A stretch of 64,000 nucleotides of DNA. It comes from Plebeiibacterium sediminum. GTDB lineage: Bacteria > Bacteroidota > Bacteroidia > Bacteroidales > Marinilabiliaceae. The stretch lies in NCBI RefSeq assembly GCF_026013605.1, contig NZ_JAPDPJ010000001.1:124001-188000 (forward strand), given 5' to 3'. Shown here piece by piece: positions 1 through 8,114 of this stretch (positions within the stretch are counted from its first letter, which is position 1; every line of letters starts with the position of its first letter). Position numbers and translations under genes: made by a program. The notes under the pieces are model-generated. The model was not told the origin of the DNA and made no database searches. It worked only from the letters and a program-made list of their open reading frames with translations.

Positions 1-2
1 AA

Positions 3-938
3 ATGCTATTGGTACTTTGTGTTTTTATTGGTGGAGTTTCTGCAGTAGGTTCAGTTATGGCTCCTAACTATAATGCGCCCAAAGTAGTATTAGGTAGTTC
101 TGGTGTTACTGCCATTGTTACTATGGCAAGTGTAGGAAACCTGGATGAAGTAAGTGCAAAAGATTCTGCAGGAAATCAAATTGGAATGCGTGTTTGGTTA
201 ATCGATCGCAAACAGATTGATGATACACAGGTATTCCCACAACCAAATGCCGACAGAGAAGTAGGAACAATACCACTGAAAGCCGGTGAATATATGCACT
301 ACTTTGATGCCGTAAACGAGTCGGTTAAATCAAACGGAACCGGTGAAAAAGGTGATGTAAATGTTGACTTTAATAATACGCTAAGCTTTATTATGGCAGG
401 TAACAGAATACAGCTTATGAATTATTTAGAGGAGTATGCCGGCCGTGGTCACATTGTTATTTGGCAAGAATGCGGAACTGGAGTAAGATATATACAAGGC
501 TCCCTATGCAAACCAATGACTTTAAATAGCTTCGACCGTAAAGATGATAACGAAGGCCGTTATGTTACGTTTACTTTTGGTAATAAACATTGGCAACAAC
601 CATGTATTTATACTGGCGAAATAGTACAACAAGATCCGGTAACCATTGCAGCTGATGCAACAAACTTAGCAATAGTTTCTACAAATGGCAGATACAATTT
701 AAGTGTGAATACTGGTGCAACTGCATTAGCAACTGTTTCGGGTATTGCCTCCAGCGATTATGGTAGAACGATTACTATTTACGGTGTTGGTGGGGCTAAT
801 CCTACAACCATTGCAGACAGTACTACCTTTGTATTAGTTGACGGAACAACCTGGACAGGCAATGCAGGTAGTTCAATTACATTTAAAATACATGATGCTG
901 AAACTCTTGTCGAAGTTAGCAGGGTGCAGACAGCTTAA
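3..938 (+). CDS. Putative phage major tail (tube) protein
   Basis: Likely a virion structural protein, best guess the tail tube subunit. The product is up to 311 residues, with a compact N-terminal domain (about residues 19-210) and a beta-rich, Thr/Ala/Gly-rich C-terminal domain (about 215-311) like the Ig-type add-on domains of tail tube proteins. The reading frame is open to the window edge. An ATG at 57 gives a more phage-like start (MAPNYNAP), while the ATG at 3 adds a hydrophobic stretch resembling a signal peptide. The true start is therefore unsure and could lie upstream of the window. A strong terminator follows at 963-994. Placement before a frameshifting chaperone-like pair supports the tail assignment; no catalytic motif is visible. 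Confidence 0.55.
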   Translation: MLLVLCVFIGGVSAVGSVMAPNYNAPKVVLGSSGVTAIVTMASVGNLDEVSAKDSAGNQIGMRVWLIDRKQIDDTQVFPQPNADREVGTIPLKAGEYMHYFDAVNESVKSNGTGEKGDVNVDFNNTLSFIMAGNRIQLMNYLEEYAGRGHIVIWQECGTGVRYIQGSLCKPMTLNSFDRKDDNEGRYVTFTFGNKHWQQPCIYTGEIVQQDPVTIAADATNLAIVSTNGRYNLSVNTGATALATVSGIASSDYGRTITIYGVGGANPTTIADSTTFVLVDGTTWTGNAGSSITFKIHDAETLVEVSRVQTA

Positions 939-962
939 TAGGTCCATAATTAATTTGAAGTT

Positions 963-994
963 AAAGCCTCACCATATTGGTGGGGCTTTTTTTG
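963..994 (+). terminator. Rho-independent terminator after the tail tube gene
   Basis: Twelve-base arms (AAAGCCTCACCA and TGGTGGGGCTTT, one G-T wobble) with a TAT loop, followed by a T tract. Confidence 0.9.
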
Positions 995-995
995 T

Positions 996-1003
996 TATAT
1001 TTG
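996..1003 (+). promoter_or_regulatory. Host-type -7 box for the gene at 1029
   Basis: TATATTTG matches the Bacteroidota TAnnTTTG consensus and lies 25 nt before the start codon. A TTG at 977-979 is 16 nt upstream, slightly short of ideal spacing. It overlaps the end of the preceding terminator, so the downstream gene is its own transcription unit. Confidence 0.55.
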
Positions 1004-1028
1004 GAATATATATAGAATATTTAATGAT

Positions 1029-1562
1029 ATGCTAAATATCCAGAGAAAAGATAACGTTAGGTTTAAACTCCTAAAAGAGACCTATATTGTGACTAACGAT
1101 GATTTTGGAACAATGATTGATTTTAATGAACTTGGAAGAATTAATGGCTTTGATCCGAAAGAAGTTAATAGTGCTTTTATATATTTACTTCATGAAGGAT
1201 TAATAGAGGGATTTGGAGCAGGATCTTCAGTGATGTTAACACATGAAGGTATAATTGCTGTTGAATCTGTATTAAGAAAAGTAAATTTTGATGATGATAT
1301 TCCATTTAACCAAGTAGAATTATTTCAATTAAAAGAAATTTTGAATGATTTAAAAGATAAAATAAACCGTTTAGAACTTGGTCAGCAAGTAATATTTAAT
1401 CGAATTGATGAAGTTTTTGAAGAAGCCAAATCAATGCAAAAAAAAGATTGGAAAGACTACTTATTAGAACAATCAAAAAATTGGGTTATTGCACAAACAT
1501 TAACTGAAGGTGGAAAAATAGCTATTGCAGCAACATTAGAAGGATTAAATATCATGGGATAA
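1029..1562 (+). CDS. Accessory protein with winged-helix-like N-terminus and hydrophobic C-terminus
   Basis: Function not recognised. The 177-residue product has an N-terminal segment (about residues 1-80) that reads like a winged helix (initiation-type helices, then a Leu/Gly-rich turn and a THEG motif). A charged coiled coil follows (about 95-145), then a hydrophobic, Gly/Ala-rich helix at about 150-177. The gene has its own host-type promoter, follows a terminator, and sits between the tail tube gene and the chaperone-like gene. This is a typical site for a lysogeny-expressed accessory gene. A DNA-binding regulator or a membrane-acting immunity/exclusion protein would both fit; neither is shown. 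Confidence 0.6.
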   Translation: MLNIQRKDNVRFKLLKETYIVTNDDFGTMIDFNELGRINGFDPKEVNSAFIYLLHEGLIEGFGAGSSVMLTHEGIIAVESVLRKVNFDDDIPFNQVELFQLKEILNDLKDKINRLELGQQVIFNRIDEVFEEAKSMQKKDWKDYLLEQSKNWVIAQTLTEGGKIAIAATLEGLNIMG

Positions 1563-1577
1563 CAATACTATTTTCAT

Positions 1578-1613
1578 TGTCCTTTCTGTGCATTGCACAC
1601 TATTACACCTTTG
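1578..1613 (+). promoter_or_regulatory. Bipartite phage promoter motif, copy 1
   Basis: TGTCCTTT at 1578-1585, exactly 20 nt, then CACCTTTG at 1606-1613; the next gene starts 40 nt later at 1654. Second box identical to copy 3. See copies at 3245, 6314, 12648, 16256 and 23360. Confidence 0.65.
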
Positions 1614-1653
1614 TGATTATTAGATTACTAGTAATTATTTAAAGTGTAAAACC

Positions 1654-2493
1654 ATGGATTTAGGAACACGCAAAAAGGCACTCAATGCCTTAATCAATGT
1701 AAAACATTTAGAAGCCGATAAAGAACTACTTAAGGCAAAACGACCACATAGTCACGTTTTTAAACGTAAATATCCAACTCCAGAACGTACTCACCGTGAA
1801 GTATTATGGGATCTTCTTAATGTAGCCAGTAAAGAAGAAATTGAAACTAACCGTAAAACATTTACTTCTTCCAAGGATGAAGACGAAGCAAAAAAAGCAG
1901 CTGAATTAAAAACTAAGCAAGAAAAAGAAGCTGCCGAAAAAGAGGCTAAAGAAAAAGCTGAGAAAGAAGCCAAAGAGAAAGCAGAAAAGGAAGCTGCTCA
2001 AAAGAAAATTACTGAAGCTAAAACGGAATTAATTGCAATGGATTTGGATAACAAACCAAATTACCACCGTATGGTAAGCATCATTGCAACCTTAGATATC
2101 GTTGTAGAAAATAAAGAAAAAGAAACTATTGTTGCTGCATTAAAAGCAGTTAAGGCTGAATTAATAAAAGTGGATCCAGTATCAGAAGAAGAAGCCAAAG
2201 CTAAGCTGAAGGTTTTAACATTAGATATGGATACAAATTACTATTTAATGAAAATGCTTGCTGAAGTATTGAAAATTGATGTTGATTTAAACAATCATAA
2301 GGCATTAGTTTTCGCTCTTAAAGAATATAGAGGTGATATTGTTACAGTCGGTAATAAAGACCTTGAGCACGAAAACGAAGATCTAAAAGGAGAGTTAGAA
2401 GATACTAAGGACCAGCTGGAGCAAACTCAGGAGGAACTTGAGGAAATGAATGCGGAGTTAGATGAAGCAAAAAAAAACGAAGCTCAAAACTAA
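1654..2493 (+). CDS. Coiled-coil phage protein, upstream half of a predicted frameshift pair (tail assembly chaperone-like)
   Basis: The 279-residue product has an N-terminal part with a basic patch (residues 1-60), a long Glu/Lys/Ala helix at about 70-125 with repeated KEKAEKEA-type units, a helical middle (126-235), and a Glu-rich coiled coil at about 236-279. Its last codons run into nine A residues forming the slippery heptamer A AAA AAC, and the -1 frame stays open for another 161 codons. A short protein plus a -1 extended form, located after the tail tube gene, is the hallmark of tail assembly chaperones (lambda G/GT type). The length and coiled coils are greater than usual for that family, so the role is inferred from the frameshift and the position. 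It is the first gene after late-promoter copy 1. Confidence 0.6.
   Translation: MDLGTRKKALNALINVKHLEADKELLKAKRPHSHVFKRKYPTPERTHREVLWDLLNVASKEEIETNRKTFTSSKDEDEAKKAAELKTKQEKEAAEKEAKEKAEKEAKEKAEKEAAQKKITEAKTELIAMDLDNKPNYHRMVSIIATLDIVVENKEKETIVAALKAVKAELIKVDPVSEEEAKAKLKVLTLDMDTNYYLMKMLAEVLKIDVDLNNHKALVFALKEYRGDIVTVGNKDLEHENEDLKGELEDTKDQLEQTQEELEEMNAELDEAKKNEAQN
2472..2478 (+). promoter_or_regulatory. Predicted -1 programmed ribosomal frameshift site (A AAA AAC)
   Basis: In the frame of the upstream gene the codons read GCA AAA AAA AAC GAA, so the canonical heptamer A AAA AAC is in the right phase. The -1 frame has no stop from 2466 to 2961 and its only early start is a TTG at 2565. Translation of the -1 frame from 2478 gives normal-looking protein sequence (for example NWTNLSEPEIQ before the TTG). 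Confidence 0.7.
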
Positions 2494-2963
2494 CACCTGC
2501 AAAGGAATACCCAAATATTAATTGGACTAACCTTTCAGAACCTGAAATACAAAAGTGCACCCTGTTGTACAACGACAGGGTGTATTCATTTATCCGCATG
2601 AAGGAACTAGATAAAGAACTAGACTCCTCACCTACTCCCGAAAAAGTAAAAGAACTAGCCGAGACTCGGATCCGTAACCTTCAGGCCATTCGTGAACTTG
2701 AAAACTACAATACAAAAGGCCAGTTCTTAAATAAACATCCTCTCCTTAATACTTACTCTCTTAAAAATGAATTAGAGGAGCTTTTAGCCAATAATCCGGC
2801 CGAATTCCTTGAACAATATGCAAACACCCGCGAAAACGTTAAACGCTATAAATCGCGCTTAAATTCAGATAAAAGAAAGGATAAAAGAGAAGCCGATGAA
2901 CTCAACCTAAAAAAACATGAAGAAAGGGAATTGTTAATGAAAGAAGTGTTGGGTGAGAAATAG
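2478..2963 (+). CDS. Downstream half of the predicted -1 frameshift product
   Basis: Probably translated mainly as a C-terminal extension (about 161 residues) of the coiled-coil protein at 1654, giving a fusion of about 436 residues. Residues after the shift include the segment YPNINWTNLSEPEIQ and then a charged helical domain rich in Lys/Glu. No ATG opens this frame before residue 12 of the TTG form. The only alternative start, TTG at 2565, lies inside an 8-bp hairpin (CACCCTGT 2558-2565 with ACAGGGTG 2575-2582) that would hide it. Independent initiation from that TTG remains possible. By analogy with GT-type proteins this extension might bind the tail tube subunit, but that is inference. 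Confidence 0.6.
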   Translation, partial: RSSKLTPAKEYPNINWTNLSEPEIQKCTLLYNDRVYSFIRMKELDKELDSSPTPEKVKELAETRIRNLQAIRELENYNTKGQFLNKHPLLNTYSLKNELEELLANNPAEFLEQYANTRENVKRYKSRLNSDKRKDKREADELNLKKHEERELLMKEVLGEK

Positions 2964-2991
2964 CTATATTTAGATATTAAAAATAAATTAC

Positions 2992-3216
2992 ATGGACGAT
3001 AAATATTTGAATAATCTACCAAAAGTAAATGAAAGAAAAGAACTTAGTAATGCTATGCAATTAAAGTTAGAGATAAGTTTAAGAGATATGATTTCTACAT
3101 TTGAAAAAGAGAACAAATATGAATTTAAAAGCTATGAGATAGATAATATATTTCTTGGTATTGTAAAAAAGAACCATGAAACATATTTACGATCAGAATT
3201 TGGAACTGAGTTTTGA
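2992..3216 (+). CDS. Small accessory protein, unknown function
   Basis: A 74-residue, charged, mostly helical protein without recognisable motif. It sits between the frameshift gene and late-promoter copy 2. A TATATTTA box at 2966-2973, one base off the host -7 consensus, precedes it, so it may have its own weak promoter. AT-rich codon use resembles the accessory genes at 1029 and 24995 more than the structural genes. Possibly a small lysogeny gene; no firm role. Confidence 0.5.
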   Translation: MDDKYLNNLPKVNERKELSNAMQLKLEISLRDMISTFEKENKYEFKSYEIDNIFLGIVKKNHETYLRSEFGTEF

Positions 3217-3244
3217 TATAAATTATTCGCTACCACCGTGTGGC

Positions 3245-3280
3245 TGTCCTTTCCCTGATGCATTGCATTGGGGATTTTTG
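3245..3280 (+). promoter_or_regulatory. Bipartite phage promoter motif, copy 2
   Basis: TGTCCTTT at 3245-3252, 20 nt, GATTTTTG at 3273-3280, then only 4 nt to the ATG at 3285. It precedes the packaging operon. Confidence 0.6.
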
Positions 3281-3284
3281 TTTT

Positions 3285-3605
3285 ATGGAGTTTACAAGCG
3301 AAGATTTTCTATACAAAGTACGTGAGTACGGATCAAGAAACTTAGATGCTCGTAGCATGGCTATCATGCTTGATCTAAGCAAAGCGCAAACACGCCTTTT
3401 TATGGCAGAGTATGAGGATTTGGATAGTGATATCAGACATTGGTGGGAAAAAGGAAGGCTCGATAAGGCACAAGAAATAGAAGATAAACTGGAAGCTCAT
3501 GCAACTGCAGGAGAAGAAGGTTCTGGAGATGCAGCTCGTTCATTAGGATACTTGCAACGTAAACGCCATACAGATGCATTAAAACTAGACTTATTCGGCA
3601 TTTAA
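3285..3605 (+). CDS. Phage protein at head of packaging operon (candidate small terminase component)
   Basis: A 106-residue protein with an HTH-like N-terminal segment (about residues 18-45, LDARSMAIMLDLSKAQ) and an amphipathic helical remainder. The ATG at 3285 is preferred to the GTG at 3240, because the GTG would place late-promoter copy 2 inside the coding sequence. It is followed after 1 nt by the 215-residue gene and then the large terminase, the usual site for a small terminase subunit. A DNA-recognition role is inferred from position and the HTH-like segment only. Confidence 0.6.
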   Translation: MEFTSEDFLYKVREYGSRNLDARSMAIMLDLSKAQTRLFMAEYEDLDSDIRHWWEKGRLDKAQEIEDKLEAHATAGEEGSGDAARSLGYLQRKRHTDALKLDLFGI

Positions 3606-3606
3606 T

Positions 3607-4254
3607 ATGGAATACCTAGCACGATTAGAAGCCTTACACCCTGATATCATTGATAACTTTTTAGCTTCTGGTGAGTCTCAGGCCATACCCATAGAGCTTC
3701 AACAGTTCATTATGCAACTGCAATATGCTATTGAAATTAAAGAGTATGAAAGCAACATCAATAGAGCTGCAAAAAAGCTTCGTGAACGAGTATGGGCTAC
3801 CCAGAAAATACGTTTAAATATCAATACTGCTAAAGCCCGTATCTACAATGCTATGGTTTATTTTGATGTGGATGATAATATCCCTCAAAAAGTATGGGAT
3901 AGAGATGCGGCAAATAAATTTGAAAGCTTGGCAAAACTGGCCATTGCCCAGGATAAAATAAACGAAGCCGGTCGTTTTATTGATAGAGCCAATGAACTAA
4001 GAAGAAGAGCCAATACTGCCGATAGTGGATCCGGAAACAATCAAATTAACTTCCTTATTTCAACAGACTATAAGATTGAAGATGGTGGTTTTGAGCGTAA
4101 AAACCTTAAACAGATTGCAGCTAAAGCAAACAAAGGCTTTTACATTAATCTTATCAATGGTCTGCCACTTTCCCAGGAAGAAAAAGAACCGCTTTACCGT
4201 GATGCCGATATAGAAGAAGCTGACTTTGAAGAAATAAACGAAAATGGAGAATAA
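3607..4254 (+). CDS. Phage packaging-operon protein upstream of TerL
   Basis: A 215-residue, mainly helical protein with a central Arg/Lys-rich region (residues 55-80) and an acidic tail (residues 195-215). It overlaps the large terminase start by 11 nt, suggesting translational coupling. Either this protein or the preceding 106-residue one could be the small terminase subunit; the central basic helices would suit DNA binding and oligomerisation. I see no diagnostic motif. Confidence 0.55.
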   Translation: MEYLARLEALHPDIIDNFLASGESQAIPIELQQFIMQLQYAIEIKEYESNINRAAKKLRERVWATQKIRLNINTAKARIYNAMVYFDVDDNIPQKVWDRDAANKFESLAKLAIAQDKINEAGRFIDRANELRRRANTADSGSGNNQINFLISTDYKIEDGGFERKNLKQIAAKANKGFYINLINGLPLSQEEKEPLYRDADIEEADFEEINENGE

Positions 4255-5995
4255 AACTCATGATGAAAAGCTAAGTGCCTTTCAAGATCTGTACATGAAT
4301 AAAATGCAGGTTGCAAGTACTCTAATCGATAGTAATATTTTAATTGGTGAAGTTGCCAGGGGTACAGGAAAAACAGAAGGAATCATAGGTCCTCGTTCTA
4401 TTCGTGTTTCAAATGCTATGCCCGGGGAACTCTCCTTTTTTATTCATGCAACCTATGTGGCATTATTAACCAATATCATTCCCAACCTTAGAGCCTTTTA
4501 TAACAGACCTAAAAACGAAAAAGGGGATCCACTTTTAAAGGAAGGTGAAGACTATGTTATCGGCACAGCTCAATTGCCGAAACACTTTAAAAATCCTCGT
4601 TACCCGGTATCCTACCCCAAACACTCTATTGTATTTCGCAATGGTCACCAGTTCCAATTGGTTGCATCTGATCAACCAGATAGCGTTGCTGGTAGATCCG
4701 CACAGCATGCCTTTATTGAAGAAATGAAACACAACAAAGGTGAACGATTAAAGAGTAGAGTCTTCCCTGCTCTACGTGGTACAAGCAAAGCAGCTAAGAA
4801 CAACCCATATTACGAAGGTATTACAGGCGTTTCCGATACTGCCCGTATTGATTTAGGTGAGGATGCCTGGTTTATCGAATACGAAAAAAACGTTGATAAA
4901 GACTTAATCAATGAAATTGCCACAGTTTCAGAGCATGTTAATCGTGCCAGGGTAAAACTTACCCAATACCAACATGACTTAAAAGAAGAAAAGAGTCCTG
5001 CAGGTTTAGTTAAACTACAGAATGAAATAAGAAAGAACGAGCATATACTTAAGATATGGGAACCTACATTAAGATACATGCGAACTGCAGCAACGTATTT
5101 TATTCGTGCTAGTACTTTTGCCAATAAGGATGTTTTAGGAACTAAGTATTTCAAAACTCAGCGTGAAGTTCTAAGCGATGACGAATTCCTGTCTTCAATT
5201 TGTAATGTTCGCAGAACCAAAGTGGTAAACATGTTCTTTGCAGGCTTTGATAATGATATACATGTATTCTCTGATTCCTATATTTACAACAGTATCCTAA
5301 GCTTTAACCTCAATGACACATTTACAGTTGATGCTCAGTATTTGAAATATTACAACCCTAATCAACCTCTTTTACTAGGTTATGATCCGGGTAACTTCTC
5401 ATCCATTGTAGTGGCTCAAGAAGATCATAGAAAGAAGGAACTGCGAGTTATTAAAGAATTCTACTGCTGGACACCAAAAGACCAGGCAGATCTGGCCCGT
5501 GAAATTTGGGAGTTTTTTGGAGCGCACCAAAAGAATAGGAAAATTGATTTGTATTATGACCGTGCCGGGAATAAAACAAAGCAGGAACAGGAAAAAACCA
5601 CTACTGACGCTAAAATATTAAAGCGAGAATTGGACTCATATAAGTTTCAAACATCTTTAAAAAACGAAAGGCAGCGTACAATATTTCACTATGAACATTT
5701 CAACCTGTTTAAGATATTATTAAATGAAAAAATGCACCATACTCCACGAATAAGAGTATGCGAAAATGAGTGTAAAAACCTTAAATCTGCAATTAATCTT
5801 ACTCCATTAAAAAAAACTGATGGTAAAATAGAGATGGATAAAAGTAGTGAGCTTCTTCCATACTATTTGCAACCTGGATTATCCACTCAGTTGCCATCTG
5901 CACTTACTTATTTAATCTTTGGTTTATATTCAAAATATTTGCCTTCAGAATTTGAAAGCGTTCCAACCGATTTACCGGATAATGTTGTAGTGTAA
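4244..5995 (+). CDS. Phage terminase large subunit
   Basis: Motor of DNA packaging: an ATPase that translocates DNA into the prohead, and a nuclease that cuts the concatemer. The 583-residue length is normal to slightly long. The ATPase part shows a Walker A-like segment at about residues 35-48 (GEVARGTGKTEG) and a Walker B-like segment ending in Glu-Glu at about 155 (HAFIEEMKH). The RNase H-like nuclease part begins near residue 376 (LLGYDPGN, first acidic residue) with a further Asp near 436 (LYYDRAGN). The gene overlaps its upstream neighbour and is followed by a terminator at 6026, closing the packaging operon. Confidence 0.88.
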   Translation: MENKTHDEKLSAFQDLYMNKMQVASTLIDSNILIGEVARGTGKTEGIIGPRSIRVSNAMPGELSFFIHATYVALLTNIIPNLRAFYNRPKNEKGDPLLKEGEDYVIGTAQLPKHFKNPRYPVSYPKHSIVFRNGHQFQLVASDQPDSVAGRSAQHAFIEEMKHNKGERLKSRVFPALRGTSKAAKNNPYYEGITGVSDTARIDLGEDAWFIEYEKNVDKDLINEIATVSEHVNRARVKLTQYQHDLKEEKSPAGLVKLQNEIRKNEHILKIWEPTLRYMRTAATYFIRASTFANKDVLGTKYFKTQREVLSDDEFLSSICNVRRTKVVNMFFAGFDNDIHVFSDSYIYNSILSFNLNDTFTVDAQYLKYYNPNQPLLLGYDPGNFSSIVVAQEDHRKKELRVIKEFYCWTPKDQADLAREIWEFFGAHQKNRKIDLYYDRAGNKTKQEQEKTTTDAKILKRELDSYKFQTSLKNERQRTIFHYEHFNLFKILLNEKMHHTPRIRVCENECKNLKSAINLTPLKKTDGKIEMDKSSELLPYYLQPGLSTQLPSALTYLIFGLYSKYLPSEFESVPTDLPDNVVV

Positions 5996-6025
5996 TAATC
6001 ATTATAAAAACTACAATAATGACTA

Positions 6026-6052
6026 CAAAAGGGGTAATAATTGCCCCTTTTG
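6026..6052 (+). terminator. Terminator-like hairpin after the large terminase gene
   Basis: Nine-base-pair stem CAAAAGGGG/CCCCTTTTG with a 9-nt loop. The T tract is short (TTTT within the stem), so it may work on either strand or weakly. Confidence 0.65.
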
Positions 6053-6313
6053 ATATTGTAAAAACACCTTTACACCTAGTATTCAACGTATTGACTTTTC
6101 AAAATGGCCAATTTTTACAAATCATCATTCAAATATTAGGAGGAACCGCTAAGTATTGACGGTGCCTTGCACGGTCGTTATTATCTGGAAATATGATGAA
6201 AACAGCATATTTACTGGTATTGTAGTGAGTGCAATGTATCTGCACTGACAATAGTTAATTTATTCAATAATTACCTGTCTCAAAGTAATAATCAACTGCG
6301 TTGCATTGGTGTT

Positions 6314-6349
6314 TGTCCTTTAGTGCTATCCTGTTCATATCCACCTTTG
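6314..6349 (+). promoter_or_regulatory. Bipartite phage promoter motif, copy 3
   Basis: TGTCCTTT at 6314-6321, 20 nt, CACCTTTG at 6342-6349, then 4 nt to the ATG at 6354. Second box is identical to copy 1. Confidence 0.68.
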
Positions 6350-6353
6350 GGGT

Positions 6354-6674
6354 ATGAAAACTATCAAAGTAATTGATGCAATACGATTAGCTAAAGAAAT
6401 CAGTAAGATACCAGACGGACGGTTTACTATTGGTTTCTTTCCATACAATAGAACTACTGGCAAGGCAAGTGCTAAGCTTAGAACTATTGAAGGCTGCAAG
6501 GTACGTGCTCAGCTATCCCGTGAGCGATTCTCTATTGATGGTGATAACTTCTTCTTATTCGAGGATAGTGATGGTAATCCTAAGACTTGCTACCAGGCAC
6601 TAATAAGGTTCATGGGATTCCCGGATGATAACTACCAACCACGTAAAGTAATATTCCATGGAGATACAAACTAA
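6354..6674 (+). CDS. Small phage protein upstream of portal
   Basis: A 106-residue protein of mixed alpha/beta character with no recognised motif; it opens the portal operon and overlaps the portal gene by 17 nt. The sequence contains GRFTIGFFPYNRTTGKA and a C-terminal FMGFPDDNYQPRKV segment. The overlap suggests coupled translation with the portal protein and hence a role in head or connector assembly, but this is inference. Confidence 0.55.
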   Translation: MKTIKVIDAIRLAKEISKIPDGRFTIGFFPYNRTTGKASAKLRTIEGCKVRAQLSRERFSIDGDNFFLFEDSDGNPKTCYQALIRFMGFPDDNYQPRKVIFHGDTN

Positions 6675-8112
6675 CGGACACATTGGCTATGTAAAGGAAG
6701 GTGCTGATGTGTTTACCTTTCAAATGGGTACCACTCCCAAAGCTACTACAGGAGAAATAGACCTGGAACAATTTGCAGGTATCCCTCTCCCATATGTATT
6801 AAATGTAGATGGGTATAAGGTTTTGATAATGGGTAAAACCAATACGCTACCAGATGAAGTTGAAGCGGTTATTGGAGGTAATAGAATACTACCTGAACTC
6901 ATTGATAAACGGGTTAAACTGTTATCTGGAGAAGGACTACATGTATATCAAAATAAAAAGAACGGTAAGAAGATTGAACGTGAGTGGGTTGATCAACCTT
7001 TAATTGAAAGTTGGTTAGATAGTTGGCAGGATAATGGTTTACAGGATAGCGCCTCAGATGTAGCTCTAAAATATGTTATTGATTATTACCATATGGAAAC
7101 CTTCTTCCTTAGATGGAGATTCAGAAAGTCTAGAAGGTTGGGCGGTCAATTACCGGTTATTGGATTGGAACATATTCCTATTAAGAAGACTAGGTTAGCA
7201 ACTGATAAGAATATTGACATATTCACTGATTACTTTGAGGATAGTGACTTTAAACATTTCTTAGTTGGTAACTGGTCCTATGGTACAGAAAAGAGCTTTA
7301 GGGTTTACAACAGACTAGACCCTAGTGATCCACTTAAGTATCCAGTAGCAATGAGTATGCACCGTAATCCATCATTTGGTAAAATTTACGGACAAAATAA
7401 ATTCTATGAAGGAATAAAGGAATGGTTAGTAGGTATGAATAAGACACCCCGTTTTATTAACTCATTCCTTGAAAACTCACTTTCTGCAAAGGTGCATGTT
7501 ATTATTCCGGATGCCTGGATTAAGTCTAAACGCCGCATGTTAGAATCATACTGCGATAAGAATAAGGAGCTTGCTGCAGAAGGAAAAGAACTTATTAAGG
7601 TTAACGAAATTGATGTAGGTACCGAGTTTTACGAACATCTACTAACCAAATATGTATCAGGTGAATTAAAGAAGCTTTCTAAATTCTTGAGCGGTGCAGA
7701 TAACCAGGGGAAACTATACTCTTCATACAGTTTTAAAACTTCAGATAAAGTAGAAGAACGTTGGATTATTGAACCTATAGACCTTAAATACAAGGAGTAT
7801 ATTGATGCCTTAACAAACTACGATAAGCGTGGTGATGAAGTGGTAACTACTGCAATGGGTATGGATGCCACAATATCAAACGTAAGTAAAGATGGTGTTA
7901 TCAGTAAATCAGGATCCGATCTGTATTACAATTACATTATATACCTATTAAACCTTACTATCCCGGAACGTATTTGCACTGAACCCTTCAATATGGCGCT
8001 TAAAATAAACTTCCCGGAACTATACAAACAAGGTTATAGAATAGGGTTTTATATCAACGTTCCTTCACGTCAGGAGGAAGTTTCAACAGATGACAGACTT
8101 CAAAATCAATAG
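6658..8112 (+). CDS. Phage portal protein (putative)
   Basis: A 484-residue protein with the size and position of a portal protein: directly after the packaging operon and before connector genes. Features consistent with the fold are an N-terminal LLSGEGLHVYQ segment near residue 90, a middle region with alternating strands and helices (residues 150-300), and a long helical stem region near residues 310-370. Portals form the dodecameric ring at the head vertex that docks the terminase. There is no catalytic motif, so the call rests on length, context and general pattern. Confidence 0.65.
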   Translation: MEIQTNGHIGYVKEGADVFTFQMGTTPKATTGEIDLEQFAGIPLPYVLNVDGYKVLIMGKTNTLPDEVEAVIGGNRILPELIDKRVKLLSGEGLHVYQNKKNGKKIEREWVDQPLIESWLDSWQDNGLQDSASDVALKYVIDYYHMETFFLRWRFRKSRRLGGQLPVIGLEHIPIKKTRLATDKNIDIFTDYFEDSDFKHFLVGNWSYGTEKSFRVYNRLDPSDPLKYPVAMSMHRNPSFGKIYGQNKFYEGIKEWLVGMNKTPRFINSFLENSLSAKVHVIIPDAWIKSKRRMLESYCDKNKELAAEGKELIKVNEIDVGTEFYEHLLTKYVSGELKKLSKFLSGADNQGKLYSSYSFKTSDKVEERWIIEPIDLKYKEYIDALTNYDKRGDEVVTTAMGMDATISNVSKDGVISKSGSDLYYNYIIYLLNLTIPERICTEPFNMALKINFPELYKQGYRIGFYINVPSRQEEVSTDDRLQNQ

Positions 8113-8114
8113 TT

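Larger units (their letters stand above)
5996..6353 (+). other. Long non-coding gap between terminase and portal operons
   Basis: About 358 nt without a convincing gene. It holds a terminator-like hairpin (6026-6052), an AGGAGG sequence near 6139 that is not followed by a start codon, an interrupted hairpin near 6157-6175 (GAC-GTGC arms around CTT with a G-G mismatch), a second hairpin near 6219-6237 (AGTGCA/TGCACT), and late-promoter copy 3 at 6314-6349. The hairpins may be a structured RNA or a DNA signal such as a packaging site; I cannot decide. Confidence 0.5.

Noticed and set aside
1024-1035. ATG at 1024 as start of the 177-residue gene
   Set aside because: That frame stops after three codons.
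2405-2599. Minus-strand open frame across the frameshift region
   Set aside because: Shadow of the plus-strand coding sequence; composition mirrors the Glu/Lys codons and there is no promoter.
3240-3284. GTG start extending the 106-residue packaging protein
   Set aside because: It would overlap late-promoter copy 2; the ATG at 3285 keeps the 4-nt gap seen at copies 3 and 4.
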